DNA from: Desulfobacula sp.
Lineage (GTDB): Bacteria; Desulfobacterota; Desulfobacteria; Desulfobacterales; Desulfobacteraceae
Reading direction: 5' to 3'
NCBI GenBank assembly: GCA_013792075.1
Contig: VMSR01000002.1
Location: 1-38,494 of the forward strand
Length of the DNA stretch: 38,494 bases
The position numbers were made by a program, and so were the translations under genes. Under the pieces are notes generated by a model. That model did not search any database. It worked only from the letters and a program-made list of their open reading frames with translations, and had not been told where the DNA came from. Positions 1 to 8,413 of the stretch are shown piece after piece; positions within the stretch are counted from its first letter, which is position 1; each line of letters starts with the position of its first letter.

Positions 1-4
1 ATGT

Positions 5-59
5 CCTAATTTGCGTTATTCTATATAAATATCTTGTTTCCTTGTCAAGACAAATTAGG
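5..59. repeat. 9-bp inverted repeat at window start
   Basis: CCTAATTTG at 5-13 is matched by its exact reverse complement CAAATTAGG at 51-59, enclosing an AT-rich spacer that holds a TATAAA-like hexamer. This could be an operator or promoter region for a gene beyond the window edge. There is not enough context to say which. Confidence 0.35.
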
Positions 60-118
60 GATAAACCCATGAATCTCACCATTATTAAAGCTTCGGATGG
101 CAGGCTTACCCTGCATGC

Positions 119-158
119 AAAAAAGGACCTGTCTTTGATTAAAGACAGGTCCTTTTTT
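119..158. terminator. strong bidirectional rho-independent terminator
   Basis: A perfect 18-bp inverted repeat (119-136 and 141-158) has a GATT loop. Its outer ends are A6 and T6, so it gives a U-run when read on either strand. It lies downstream of the 3' end of ccsB (minus strand) and probably ends the recD-resB-ccsB transcript, as well as any plus-strand transcript entering from the left. Confidence 0.85.
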
Positions 159-238
159 CTCATCATTTTAACGTATAAGACCGGCGGTCTGCCCAAGCTT
201 AAAAAATGATGTCTAACCCAAAATTATTGTATCCATTT

Positions 239-1078
239 TTATCCATAGCTGTGAAGACCGGAAAGCAGATAATTCACCCCAAAATAGGTAAAGAGAACGG
301 CCAGAAAACCGACAATTGAGACAAGGGCCAAGCGTGTGCCGTGCCAGCCCCGCATCATCCGCAAATGCAAAAAAATGGCATAGACAAACCAGGTGATCAA
401 AGACCAGGTTTCCTTGGGATCCCAGGACCAGTACTTGCCCCAGGCGGAATTGGCCCACACAGCGCCTGTGATAATCCCAATGGTCAGAAATAAAAATCCA
501 AATACAATCATCTGATAGGTCAGTTCATCAATCATTTCCCAGGAGGGTAGCCGGGCAAAAACAGAAGTGCTTTTCGGATCCTTTGGTTTGAAAAAATAGA
601 TAAAACTAAATCCAAATGCCAGGGCAAACCCGGCATACCCCAGAAAACAGGAGATCACGTGGGCAATGAGCCAATTGCTTTTCAGGGCCGGAATCAACGG
701 ACTGATTTTGGAACTCATGTTGGGATCAAAAGAGGCATAGGCAATGGCCAGAAATATCAGGGGGGAGACAAAAACCCCGATACTGCTCTCCTTGTACTTG
801 ATTTCGACAAAAATATACAGAACCGCCAGGGTCCAGGAAAAAAATACAAGGGATTCATACATATTGGAAAAGGGTGCATGCCCGTACCCCATCTGATAGG
901 ATTCCACCCAACGAAGCAGTATCCCTGTTGTATTGCCGATCAAGCCGATAACAATAACCCAGAAACCTGCTTTGGCCAGTATTTGTTTCTTAAATGGAAA
1001 CGACCCGATATAAAAGACCGTAGCCAGGGCGTAGATAAATGTGGTGGATGATAATATTAGAGAACTGTTCATTGACAT
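239..1078 (-). CDS. ccsB: cytochrome c biogenesis protein CcsB/CcsA family (System II)
   Basis: Integral membrane haem-handling subunit of System II cytochrome c maturation. With ResB it moves haem across the cytoplasmic membrane and attaches it to apocytochrome CXXCH motifs. The 279-residue protein has about eight hydrophobic segments and the family's tryptophan-rich signature (WGKYWSWDPKETW, about residues 215-227), which binds haem on the outer face. Candidate axial histidines are seen in LIAHVIS and FLHLRMMRGWHG. It begins at the last base of the resB stop codon (TAATG), so the two are almost certainly translationally coupled. Length fits the family. Function is known from the family; naming as CcsB or CcsA varies between annotations. 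Confidence 0.93.
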   Translation of the reverse strand: MSMNSSLILSSTTFIYALATVFYIGSFPFKKQILAKAGFWVIVIGLIGNTTGILLRWVESYQMGYGHAPFSNMYESLVFFSWTLAVLYIFVEIKYKESSIGVFVSPLIFLAIAYASFDPNMSSKISPLIPALKSNWLIAHVISCFLGYAGFALAFGFSFIYFFKPKDPKSTSVFARLPSWEMIDELTYQMIVFGFLFLTIGIITGAVWANSAWGKYWSWDPKETWSLITWFVYAIFLHLRMMRGWHGTRLALVSIVGFLAVLFTYFGVNYLLSGLHSYG

Positions 1079-2460
1079 TATTTATCCTTTAATAGGGTTA
1101 CAAATTTCTTTATTTTCAACGTCATGCCATAGCTGTTACGATTGGCTTTCCCCGAGACCAGAACACTTGTTGTCTTCTGATCCGTCTTTTCGATCTCAAT
1201 GAAATAACATTGGTGGGAGATAAAAAAGGTAATCCAGCACCCCAGAATCATCAGGATAAACCCTGCATACACATACCAGATCCCCGGATCCTTTGTGACC
1301 TGAAGACCTGTATAATACCGCTGCTCGAAGTCTTTCACAACAAAGGTGAACTGACCTTTTCTCATTTTATCAAAGGTGGGAAATTTTGTGGGGAGCGGTA
1401 TTTGAAATCCCTCCTTGCCTTTTAAGGTTACCTTCCCGAAAAAAGCCTCTCCCAGGTTATGCTCTCTGAATTTAAAATTGGGCAAAAACCCTTCGAATTC
1501 AAATATTCCCGCATCCCGGGGCAGCTGTGCTTTTTCTCCGACTTTAAGGCGAATGGTGATGCTTTTCTGGGTGGTATTGTCCAAAATCTCAAACAGGGCA
1601 TTGTCCGGAGCTGCCGTACCATAGGAGGACTGAAAAATATTGATCCCTTTGTATCTCAACGGATGGTTCACCCGGATATCCTGGGTAAAGCTTTCCTTTC
1701 CATTTTCAATAATGGTCAGATTGGAACGGAACTCCTCGGGCGCACCTGTGTCGTAGAATCGAACCTCAAACTCATTGCATTGAATGGCAAAGGGAAGTTG
1801 TATGGATGTCCTGGATTTGGTGGTAAAAAGGGTGTCGGCCTTGGCCCCTTCGTCCAGTCTCAGGTCTCCTTTGAAACCAAAAACAGCGCCGATCAATGCT
1901 CCGAGCACCAGCAGGATAATACTGGCATGGACCACATAAACCCCCATGCGGGTCCACCGTCCTTTTTCAGCATACATGACACAGCCCTTTGATGTTTCCT
2001 CATAAAGGACAGGACCTACCCGTTTGGATAGAATCGCCTGAAATTCACTTGCCAGTGTTTTGAACTCTTTGTTTGTGGTAAATATCTCCTTGTTTTTAAG
2101 GGTTCTGAATCGATCGGGATTAAACCCAACTTTTTTTGGAAAAATGGTTTTCCAGGTCAAAGAGAGTCTTTCGATAGAACAAACAATAATATTGATACAC
2201 AAGAGCAGCAGCAGAAAAAGAAACCACCATGCATGGTACATATCATCAAGCTTCAAGACCTTTATCAGGTTGTAAAAACCGTTGCCGTAAAGCGTTACAT
2301 ATTGCTGGGGAGAACCGTTCTGGAGAACGACGGTTCCAATGATGGAGGTGGTTGCCAGAAGGACCAGTGTATAAACGGTTAGTTCAACTGAACAAAAAAA
2401 CATCCATATTTGGTTGGGTATACTTTCTTTTTTTTTCAAATTTTTTCTTCCACTAATCAT
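1078..2460 (-). CDS. resB: cytochrome c biogenesis protein ResB
   Basis: Partner of CcsB in the System II cytochrome c synthase. The 460-residue protein shows the ResB layout: two N-terminal membrane segments (about residues 18-48 and 78-96), a third near 170-193 carrying a conserved His (VVHASI), a large extracytoplasmic domain (about 195-395), and a last membrane helix near 395-415 followed by a short cytoplasmic tail. It starts directly after the recD stop codon and overlaps ccsB by one base. Many sulfate reducers have abundant multihaem cytochromes, which would need this system. An operon with a DNA-repair helicase subunit is unexpected and may be chance packing. Confidence 0.92.
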   Translation of the reverse strand: MISGRKNLKKKESIPNQIWMFFCSVELTVYTLVLLATTSIIGTVVLQNGSPQQYVTLYGNGFYNLIKVLKLDDMYHAWWFLFLLLLLCINIIVCSIERLSLTWKTIFPKKVGFNPDRFRTLKNKEIFTTNKEFKTLASEFQAILSKRVGPVLYEETSKGCVMYAEKGRWTRMGVYVVHASIILLVLGALIGAVFGFKGDLRLDEGAKADTLFTTKSRTSIQLPFAIQCNEFEVRFYDTGAPEEFRSNLTIIENGKESFTQDIRVNHPLRYKGINIFQSSYGTAAPDNALFEILDNTTQKSITIRLKVGEKAQLPRDAGIFEFEGFLPNFKFREHNLGEAFFGKVTLKGKEGFQIPLPTKFPTFDKMRKGQFTFVVKDFEQRYYTGLQVTKDPGIWYVYAGFILMILGCWITFFISHQCYFIEIEKTDQKTTSVLVSGKANRNSYGMTLKIKKFVTLLKDK

Positions 2461-4218
2461 TTATTTGTTACGGCAAAGCCTGTGTTCCAACAAAGCGGTC
2501 ACATTGGATGTGTGGCCAAGGGTAAGGGTCATGGCCTCTTTAATCACATCAAGGCTGCCCACAATAATTGCTTTTTTCCTTGCCCGTGTTACCCCTGTAT
2601 ACAGCAATTGCCGTGTGATAACGGGGGATAGTTTTTCAGGAATAATGATCAGAACCGAATCAAATTCCGAACCCTGGCTTTTGTGAATTGTCACGGCAAA
2701 GGCAGTATCGTGGGCCGGAAGATCCAGGTATCGGTATTGCCGAATACTGCCCATGGAATCTTTGAACCCCGCTTTGATAACCTTGTTGTCTTCATGAACA
2801 ATCCCTGTATCACCATTAAACAATCCCCTATGATAGTCATTTGTACGGATCATCACAATTTTTTTAAAAAATTGCCCTGTTATATCAAAATTAGCGTGTG
2901 ACCGCAAAATCTTTTCGCAAAGATGATTAATTTGTAATGTTCCGCTCTCTCCTTTGTTGTGGGCGCACAGAATTCTAAACCGGTCCAGAATTTCCAGGCC
3001 GTCTTCAAGCCGGGTCTTTTCCATCAACGGGGCATACCCCTGGAGAATATAGTCTTCAATGATCTGGTCAAGGCGGACTCCTTTTCCAGTATCTACAAAC
3101 CCGATATCCGGATATTGGGTACCGGATAAAATAGTTTCCATTGTTCGGACATCATTTTGGTTAATGGCCCGGGCCAGATTTTCAATGCCTGTTTTCCCCC
3201 TGGACCTAAAATTATACTCCAAAAAAACAAGATGGGAACCAAGTCCTTTTACCAGGCAGAGATCCGTAAACACAGCGCCTGCCTGTACCGGGGACAACTG
3301 ATTTTTATCCCCCAGCAGGATCACCTTGGATTCAAGGGGAATGGCTTCCAAAAGGCGCGTCATCAAAGCAATATCGATCATGGACGCCTCATCAATAATC
3401 ACCACATCCGCCCGGAGGGGATTGTCCTTGTTATGCAAAAACCCGGTCCTCCCTTTTAAGGGCTTTAAAACAGAATGAATGGTGCGCCCATCCTTAAGTC
3501 TGGAGGCCGCCTTTCCCGTTGGCGCCACAGACAGGATTCTTGGCAATGGGATTTTACATGATTCGGCATATTGATCCAGAAGGGTCTTGATCCTTGTCGT
3601 GATATATGTTTTTCCGGTACCCGGGCCGCCTGAAATCACTACAAAATTCTGGACCAGGGCCTTCTTTATTGCCTCTTTCTGTTTTTCTGCCTGTTGGAAA
3701 TTCTGTCCGGAAAAAAGAATATCCAGATGTTTGTCGGCAAAGGCTTCATCCATTGGCACAGGTGATGCGGCTATTCGGCAGCCTATATTATTTACCAGAC
3801 GTTTCTGAAGATCATAATATCGGGACAGATAAAGATTACCGGACGAATCCAGAACCAGGGGGAAGTTTCTTTCCGGCCCTGGTTCTTCAGAATCCCCTGA
3901 ATTTGCGAGTCCTGTGTCGGCAATTTTTTGGCCCACCATTGAAGATTCGGTCAGGGTTTTCTCCCATTCACCAAAGGGGGGAAGCGTGAGAAAGACCTCT
4001 TGTTCTAAATTTGTCAGACAGGAGCCGGCTGCTTTTTTAAGATCCAGGCAAATATGCCCGTCGGCCAAAGCCTTTGACACCAGGGCACAAGCCACAAGAA
4101 CCATAGACCCATCTTCATGGAATGCATCGGCCATGGTTCTTGCAAAATAATAATCCAGATGGGAAATCAATTGATGGTCGTGCAAGCAAGTGAGGTCAAA
4201 TTTTATCTGGCGTGTCAT
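2461..4218 (-). CDS. recD: exodeoxyribonuclease V alpha subunit RecD
   Basis: 5'-3' superfamily 1 helicase subunit of the RecBCD double-strand-break repair nuclease. The 585-residue protein has the RecD N-terminal domain (LDYYFAR, GHICLDL around residues 22-60), Walker A GGPGTGKT at 197-204, Walker B VVIIDEAS near 270, the LLGDKNQLSPVQAG motif, and C-terminal motifs TIHKSQGSEFDSV and LLYTGVTRARKKA. Length and the LDL region fit RecBCD-type RecD rather than the longer RecD2. An AAGGA lies 7 bases before the ATG. RecB and RecC are not in the window; they may lie elsewhere or the protein may act alone. It is the first gene of a run with resB and ccsB. Confidence 0.92.
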   Translation of the reverse strand: MTRQIKFDLTCLHDHQLISHLDYYFARTMADAFHEDGSMVLVACALVSKALADGHICLDLKKAAGSCLTNLEQEVFLTLPPFGEWEKTLTESSMVGQKIADTGLANSGDSEEPGPERNFPLVLDSSGNLYLSRYYDLQKRLVNNIGCRIAASPVPMDEAFADKHLDILFSGQNFQQAEKQKEAIKKALVQNFVVISGGPGTGKTYITTRIKTLLDQYAESCKIPLPRILSVAPTGKAASRLKDGRTIHSVLKPLKGRTGFLHNKDNPLRADVVIIDEASMIDIALMTRLLEAIPLESKVILLGDKNQLSPVQAGAVFTDLCLVKGLGSHLVFLEYNFRSRGKTGIENLARAINQNDVRTMETILSGTQYPDIGFVDTGKGVRLDQIIEDYILQGYAPLMEKTRLEDGLEILDRFRILCAHNKGESGTLQINHLCEKILRSHANFDITGQFFKKIVMIRTNDYHRGLFNGDTGIVHEDNKVIKAGFKDSMGSIRQYRYLDLPAHDTAFAVTIHKSQGSEFDSVLIIIPEKLSPVITRQLLYTGVTRARKKAIIVGSLDVIKEAMTLTLGHTSNVTALLEHRLCRNK

Positions 4219-4284
4219 ATCCCTATCCTTGATGGTAAAAGCTTGGTTTTACTACCAGCCTTTTTATAAAAACAAAAGCGCTGT

Positions 4285-4320
4285 ATTGGTCCTGGTTCCC
4301 GGGGCCAGTAAAAATCCAAT
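4285..4320. repeat. nested inverted repeat in the recD/regulator intergenic region
   Basis: ATTGG (4285-4289) pairs with CCAAT (4316-4320), and CTGG (4292-4295) with CCAG (4305-4308), around a CCCGGG core. It sits between the divergently transcribed recD and TyrR-like genes. It could be a regulator-binding site or an RNA hairpin; the stems are short and nothing else supports it. Confidence 0.25.
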
Positions 4321-4442
4321 ATAAAACATGGTAATTTTCCTTGATTCATTTCATCGGATTTATTACCATCCCGTACAAATATCAGTGACCCATGACCATT
4401 ACCGGCAACATTTTTAATGCTTAACCCCAACTGAATGTAACA

Positions 4443-6044
4443 ATGATCATCCTGAAACTCAAACTTCTTTTTACGGATCGAAAACAGATTGTAGAAGACA
4501 TTACAAAAGTCATCAGTCGCAACGATCTGAACATAATTTCCATGGAAGTGGAAAATAAAGACCGTCAAACCCAGGTCTATATGGAGACCAGAAGTTCTCC
4601 CCTATCGCCTTCCTCCGGAAAAATCATTGAGACGCTTGGGCAGATCCCGGATCTCATTGCCATTTCCCGTATAAATTCCATGCCCCTTGAAATCAGGGAA
4701 AAGCGTCTGAAAGTTGTCCTTGACAGTATCAGCGACGGCATTATTTCCATTGACCAAAACCAGTATATCACCTTCATCAACCAAGTGGCAAAACAAATGT
4801 ATGGATGGGATCTGCCAAGGCTAACCGGAAAAAAAATCACAGATTTGCCCATGGAAAACCGTGACCTGCTGGACTGTCTTAATGGCAGAGCCTTTCACAA
4901 TAAAAAGCGCAATATCATAACCCCCAAGGGCCGGTTTCAGTTTTTTTCAGACGGCATTCCAATTACGGACAGCACAGGTGAGATAACCGATGCCATAGAA
5001 GTAATGCGGGACATGAAACAAATCAAAGCATTGGTCAATGAAGTGACATCTCCGTCCCAGTTCACCTTCAGCGATATTATCGGCACCAGTAGTCCTATCA
5101 TGGACGCCATTTCCTTTGCCCAGAAGATTGCTGTCAGTTCATCGGTTGTTTCCATCCGAGGGGAAAGCGGAACCGGCAAAGAATTGTTTGCCAAGGCTAT
5201 CCACGCAGAAAGCAGACGGTTCGGAAGGTTTGTGGCAGTCAATTGCGCAGCCCTGCCCGAGTCCCTGCTCGAAACAGAATTGTTCGGATATGAAAAAGGC
5301 GCCTTTACCGGTGCTGAAAAAAAAGGAAAACAAGGGCTCTTTGAAATTGCCGACAAGGGGACCCTTTTTTTAGATGAAATTGCCGACATGCCCCTGGGCG
5401 CCCAGGCAAAGATATTGCGGGTGATCCAGGAAAAAAGTGTCAGACGAATCGGCGGAATACTCGAGATACCGGTGGACACAAGGATTATCACAGCCACCAG
5501 TCGACCAATAGAAAGAATGATCAAAGAAAAAAAATTCAGGGAAGATCTCTACTACAGGATCAATGTGCTTCCCATCCACGTTCCCCCTTTAAGAAATCGA
5601 TATGAAGACATCCAGGCCCTGACAGATCATTTTTTATCACGAATTGCCAAACAGGTGGGAAGCATCGCAAAAAAACTATCCGAATCCGCCATGGACAAAC
5701 TGCTTAGCCACAATTGGCCCGGAAACATCAGAGAATTGAAAAATGTGATTGAACGGGGATCTATTATTTCTGATCAGGAGACCATTGATGCCAATGCCAT
5801 AGTGTTCGGCCATGAAATTGAGAAAACCATCAGGGAATTAAGATCATCCCCTGGGGATTGCCTGGAAGCTGTGTCCTTAAAAGAAAAAGTGGGACTATTT
5901 GAGAAAAAGATTATAGAAACTGCCCTGTCCCAATATCCGAGTATTCGAAAGAGTGCCAGGGCCTTGAAAATTTCCCATACCGCCATGATCAATAAAATCC
6001 GAAAATATGGCATCTTAACACAAGACAATCACTCCGGCCTCTAA
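4443..6044 (+). CDS. TyrR-like sigma-54-dependent transcriptional regulator (ACT-PAS-AAA-HTH)
   Basis: Bacterial enhancer-binding protein that would activate RNA polymerase carrying sigma-54. Order in the 533 residues: N-terminal ACT-like domain (about 1-75, a small-molecule sensor), PAS domain (about 88-190), central AAA+ domain with Walker A GESGTGKE near 239, the sigma-54-contacting loop GAFTGA near 285 and FLDEIADM Walker B region, then a C-terminal TyrR-type helix-turn-helix (about 490-528, RKSARALKISHTAMINKIRKYG). The intact GAFTGA loop argues that it is a true sigma-54 activator, unlike E. coli TyrR. No clear ribosome binding site precedes the ATG, so the start is uncertain. Its ligand and targets cannot be read from the sequence; an aromatic amino acid is a guess from the domain layout. 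Confidence 0.9.
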   Translation: MIILKLKLLFTDRKQIVEDITKVISRNDLNIISMEVENKDRQTQVYMETRSSPLSPSSGKIIETLGQIPDLIAISRINSMPLEIREKRLKVVLDSISDGIISIDQNQYITFINQVAKQMYGWDLPRLTGKKITDLPMENRDLLDCLNGRAFHNKKRNIITPKGRFQFFSDGIPITDSTGEITDAIEVMRDMKQIKALVNEVTSPSQFTFSDIIGTSSPIMDAISFAQKIAVSSSVVSIRGESGTGKELFAKAIHAESRRFGRFVAVNCAALPESLLETELFGYEKGAFTGAEKKGKQGLFEIADKGTLFLDEIADMPLGAQAKILRVIQEKSVRRIGGILEIPVDTRIITATSRPIERMIKEKKFREDLYYRINVLPIHVPPLRNRYEDIQALTDHFLSRIAKQVGSIAKKLSESAMDKLLSHNWPGNIRELKNVIERGSIISDQETIDANAIVFGHEIEKTIRELRSSPGDCLEAVSLKEKVGLFEKKIIETALSQYPSIRKSARALKISHTAMINKIRKYGILTQDNHSGL

Positions 6045-6307
6045 AGAATGATATCCTCACGGGTGCCGGATTTTCTTCTGCTTCCAGATACATTTCTCCG
6101 GTCCCGGACCTTCCGCCGATTGCTCCTAAAAGACAGACTGACGATCACCCCATCCCGAACACTCTTTCTTCTGTCATATTTGCTTTTGCGCCTATCCCTT
6201 GTGAGTTTCCTGCTAACGGTTTTTTTCCGCCTGGCAAAACCGCGTATCTCATAGGGAGAATCGACAGCTTCATTCTGAATTGGCACTATTTTATAGTCAA
6301 ATACCAT
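6041..6307 (-). CDS. small Arg-rich protein with DRR repeats
   Basis: Unrecognised basic protein of 88 residues. An acidic/neutral start (MVFDYKIVPIQNEAVD) is followed by a run of short repeats of the form DRRKS/DRRKSV and NRRKVRDRRN, with about one residue in four being Arg or Lys. The ATG at 6307 is preferred over an upstream in-frame TTG at 6319 because a GGA lies 7 bases before it. Its stop overlaps the 3' end of the convergent regulator gene by 4 bases. It follows the bacteriohemerythrin gene by about 70 bases and may share its transcript. A similar DRRNIRDRR motif occurs in the protein at 11623-12168. Possible nucleic-acid or polyanion binding is inference only. Confidence 0.55.
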   Translation of the reverse strand: MVFDYKIVPIQNEAVDSPYEIRGFARRKKTVSRKLTRDRRKSKYDRRKSVRDGVIVSLSFRSNRRKVRDRRNVSGSRRKSGTREDIIL

Positions 6308-6379
6308 TGTTAGTTCCAAGCGTTAACGTTATTATTAATTCGCACCTGACTATAATATCGTCATTCGGGATGCGCGACT

Positions 6380-6817
6380 TTAATTTTTTTGATTTTTTTC
6401 ATCAATATATTGGTGAATTCTTAAAAAAGGGACATAGAGAGAATCACATGTCTCTATGTGACGGATAAGCCAATCCCTCAATTCCAGTATGGCTTCCAGT
6501 GTCAGATTGTTCGTATCTTCAGCAATCTCTCTTCGCAGACTTATGGAGCTTCTTATAAATTGGCGATGTGCCTTGGTATGGCTTTCAAAGTCAGGATATC
6601 CTCTTTTCCTCAGGATTTTTTCTTCTCTGGAGAAATAGAGTTTGCTCTGGTCATTGATATCGGAAATCATATTGCCATATATTTTTGGATCTGCATCTAT
6701 ATTTTTCATATCAATGAGTTCGTTAAACATATCAAACATCTTTTTCTGGTGGATGTCTATTTCCTCAACATCCACACTGTATTTGGGGTCCCATTCTATT
6801 TTTTCTATCTGTGTCAT
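6380..6817 (-). CDS. bacteriohemerythrin with one altered iron ligand
   Basis: Non-haem diiron oxygen-binding protein family, four-helix bundle, used by anaerobes for O2 sensing, storage or delivery. In the 145 residues the expected ligands are His23 (IDIHQKK), Glu65 (FSREEK), His80 and His84 (SHTKAHRQF), His120 and Asp125 (IRHIETCD). The ligand normally written HFxxEE, the His four residues before Glu65, is Tyr61 here (codon TAT, one base from CAT). Six of seven ligands are therefore kept. A good AGGAGA lies 5 bases before the ATG. It follows the small membrane protein gene by 13 bases. Oxygen binding may be lost or changed; it could be sensory or structural. Confidence 0.9.
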   Translation of the reverse strand: MTQIEKIEWDPKYSVDVEEIDIHQKKMFDMFNELIDMKNIDADPKIYGNMISDINDQSKLYFSREEKILRKRGYPDFESHTKAHRQFIRSSISLRREIAEDTNNLTLEAILELRDWLIRHIETCDSLYVPFLRIHQYIDEKNQKN

Positions 6818-6830
6818 TCTTATCTCCTAT

Positions 6831-7019
6831 TTAACTATTTTTCTTTTTACCAACCCATAGGGTTCCCAGAACAGCTATGGAAATCACCACAGCCGTAATA
6901 ATCGTAAATCTTAATCCATTACTGCCATATCTTGGGTATATCACAAAAGGAACCAGGTACATATATAAAAACATATGAAAAACACCAATGCCAACAATGC
7001 GGGGCCATACTTTTCTCAT
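6831..7019 (-). CDS. small two-helix membrane protein
   Basis: Unrecognised 62-residue protein with two hydrophobic stretches (about residues 7-27 and 38-56) and a basic tail (GKKKN). Its ATG overlaps the mpl stop codon (ATGA), a sign of translational coupling and the main reason for calling it a real gene. It lies between mpl and the bacteriohemerythrin gene. No function can be assigned; membrane location is inferred from hydrophobicity. Confidence 0.6.
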   Translation of the reverse strand: MRKVWPRIVGIGVFHMFLYMYLVPFVIYPRYGSNGLRFTIITAVVISIAVLGTLWVGKKKNS

Positions 7020-8413
7020 TCAAGACTCGCAAGAAGCCTGTTGTGGATATTCTCAAACCCGCCGTTTGACATGATCAACACAAGGTCATTCTCCCTTAAT
7101 TCTGGAACAAGATACGCAAGCACCTGGGATGGGGTCTCAAAATGGTAGGCGTCTCCCCCCTTTTTTATTATATCCGCCACCAGTTGCTCTGTGGAAAACC
7201 GCTGTTCTTCGGGAATATTTTTTTTCACACAAGGGTTGCAGATCAAAACCTTGTCTGCGGCCAGGAAGGCATCCGGATAGTCTTGCTGGAAAAACTGGCG
7301 CATACTGGTATTGGTTCTGGGTTCAAACACGGCCATAATCCTGCCCTTCCCATAAAAAGGTTTTACCGCAGCAATGGTTTCCCGGACAGCAGACGGATGA
7401 TGGGCAAAATCGTCCATCACCGTGATACCTTTCCGAATACCCCGTATTTCCTGACGCCGCTTTACCCCGGAAAAACTGGCAAGGGCTTTTTGGACCATCG
7501 TATCAGAAATACCCAGTTTACTTGCCGCAGCAATGCAGGCAAGCGTATTCATCAGGTTATGCCGGCCCACAAGCCCTGTTTCAATACTAAATTCTTTGCC
7601 CGGTCCCTGGATACTTGCCTGGGTGAGGCCAGCCCTTTGCGTATGATCTGAAAACCGCCAATCCCCGCCCTGTCCATAGGTTTCAACAACAGCCGTGCAC
7701 CCCGTCAGGACCTGGTTCAGATTTTCATTGTCCAGGCAGGCAATGATATGGCTCTGGGCCTCTATTTTCCGGACAAACGCAGAAAATATTTCCTTAATAT
7801 GATCAATATCCCTGAAAATATCGGCATGGTCAAATTCCACCCCAGTCATGATGGTGATATATGGGTCATAGTGCATGAACTTTGGGCCTTTATCAAAAAA
7901 AGCCGTATCATATTCATCCCCTTCTATAACCATATAATCGCCTGAACCGATCTGAAAGCTGGAATTAAAATCCCTTAAAATCCCCCCCACCAGAAAAGAG
8001 GGAGAAAGACCGGCTGTTTCAAGCAGGTGTGCCATGATGGATGAGGTGGTTGTCTTGCCGTGGGTTCCTGTGACAAGGATAATCTTCTTGCCCCGGGCAA
8101 CAAATCGATTCACGGCCTGGGGCATGGACAAATAGGGAATTTGCTGGTCCAGAACAGCGCGGGCTTCCGGATTTTCCCGGGAAACCGCGTTGCCAATGAT
8201 CACTAAATCTGGCCCATAGGCCAGGTTTTCAGGATCAAATCCTGAAAAAAGCCGGATCCCCTTTTCCGCCAGAAAATTGCTCATGGGCGGATAAACATTC
8301 TGATCCGATCCGGTTACCGGATGCCCCATTTCCTTTAAAATGCAGGCAAGGGTCCCCATACCGGTTCCGCAGGCGGCAACCAGATGTATTTTTTCTTTTT
8401 TCACCTTTCCCAT
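7016..8413 (-). CDS. mpl: UDP-N-acetylmuramate:L-alanyl-gamma-D-glutamyl-meso-diaminopimelate ligase
   Basis: Murein peptide recycling ligase of the Mur ligase family. It joins recovered tripeptide to UDP-MurNAc in the cytoplasm, using ATP. The 465-residue protein has the N-terminal UDP-binding region with the Mpl-type stretch GSDQNVYPPMS (about 35-45), the P-loop GTHGKTTT at 116-123, the Mur central domain motif EGDEYDTAFFDK, and the C-terminal ligase domain with DDFAHHPSAVRETI. The YPPMS motif and GDEYD distinguish it from MurC. It overlaps the hemL stop by one base (TAATG) and the following small membrane gene by four. Confidence 0.93.
   Translation of the reverse strand: MGKVKKEKIHLVAACGTGMGTLACILKEMGHPVTGSDQNVYPPMSNFLAEKGIRLFSGFDPENLAYGPDLVIIGNAVSRENPEARAVLDQQIPYLSMPQAVNRFVARGKKIILVTGTHGKTTTSSIMAHLLETAGLSPSFLVGGILRDFNSSFQIGSGDYMVIEGDEYDTAFFDKGPKFMHYDPYITIMTGVEFDHADIFRDIDHIKEIFSAFVRKIEAQSHIIACLDNENLNQVLTGCTAVVETYGQGGDWRFSDHTQRAGLTQASIQGPGKEFSIETGLVGRHNLMNTLACIAAASKLGISDTMVQKALASFSGVKRRQEIRGIRKGITVMDDFAHHPSAVRETIAAVKPFYGKGRIMAVFEPRTNTSMRQFFQQDYPDAFLAADKVLICNPCVKKNIPEEQRFSTEQLVADIIKKGGDAYHFETPSQVLAYLVPELRENDLVLIMSNGGFENIHNRLLASLE

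Noticed and set aside
4215-4568. 117-codon minus-strand frame upstream of recD whose stop overlaps the recD ATG
   Set aside because: It runs antisense through the start of the TyrR-like gene, has no recognisable domain and no clear ribosome binding site. The ATGA overlap is probably chance.
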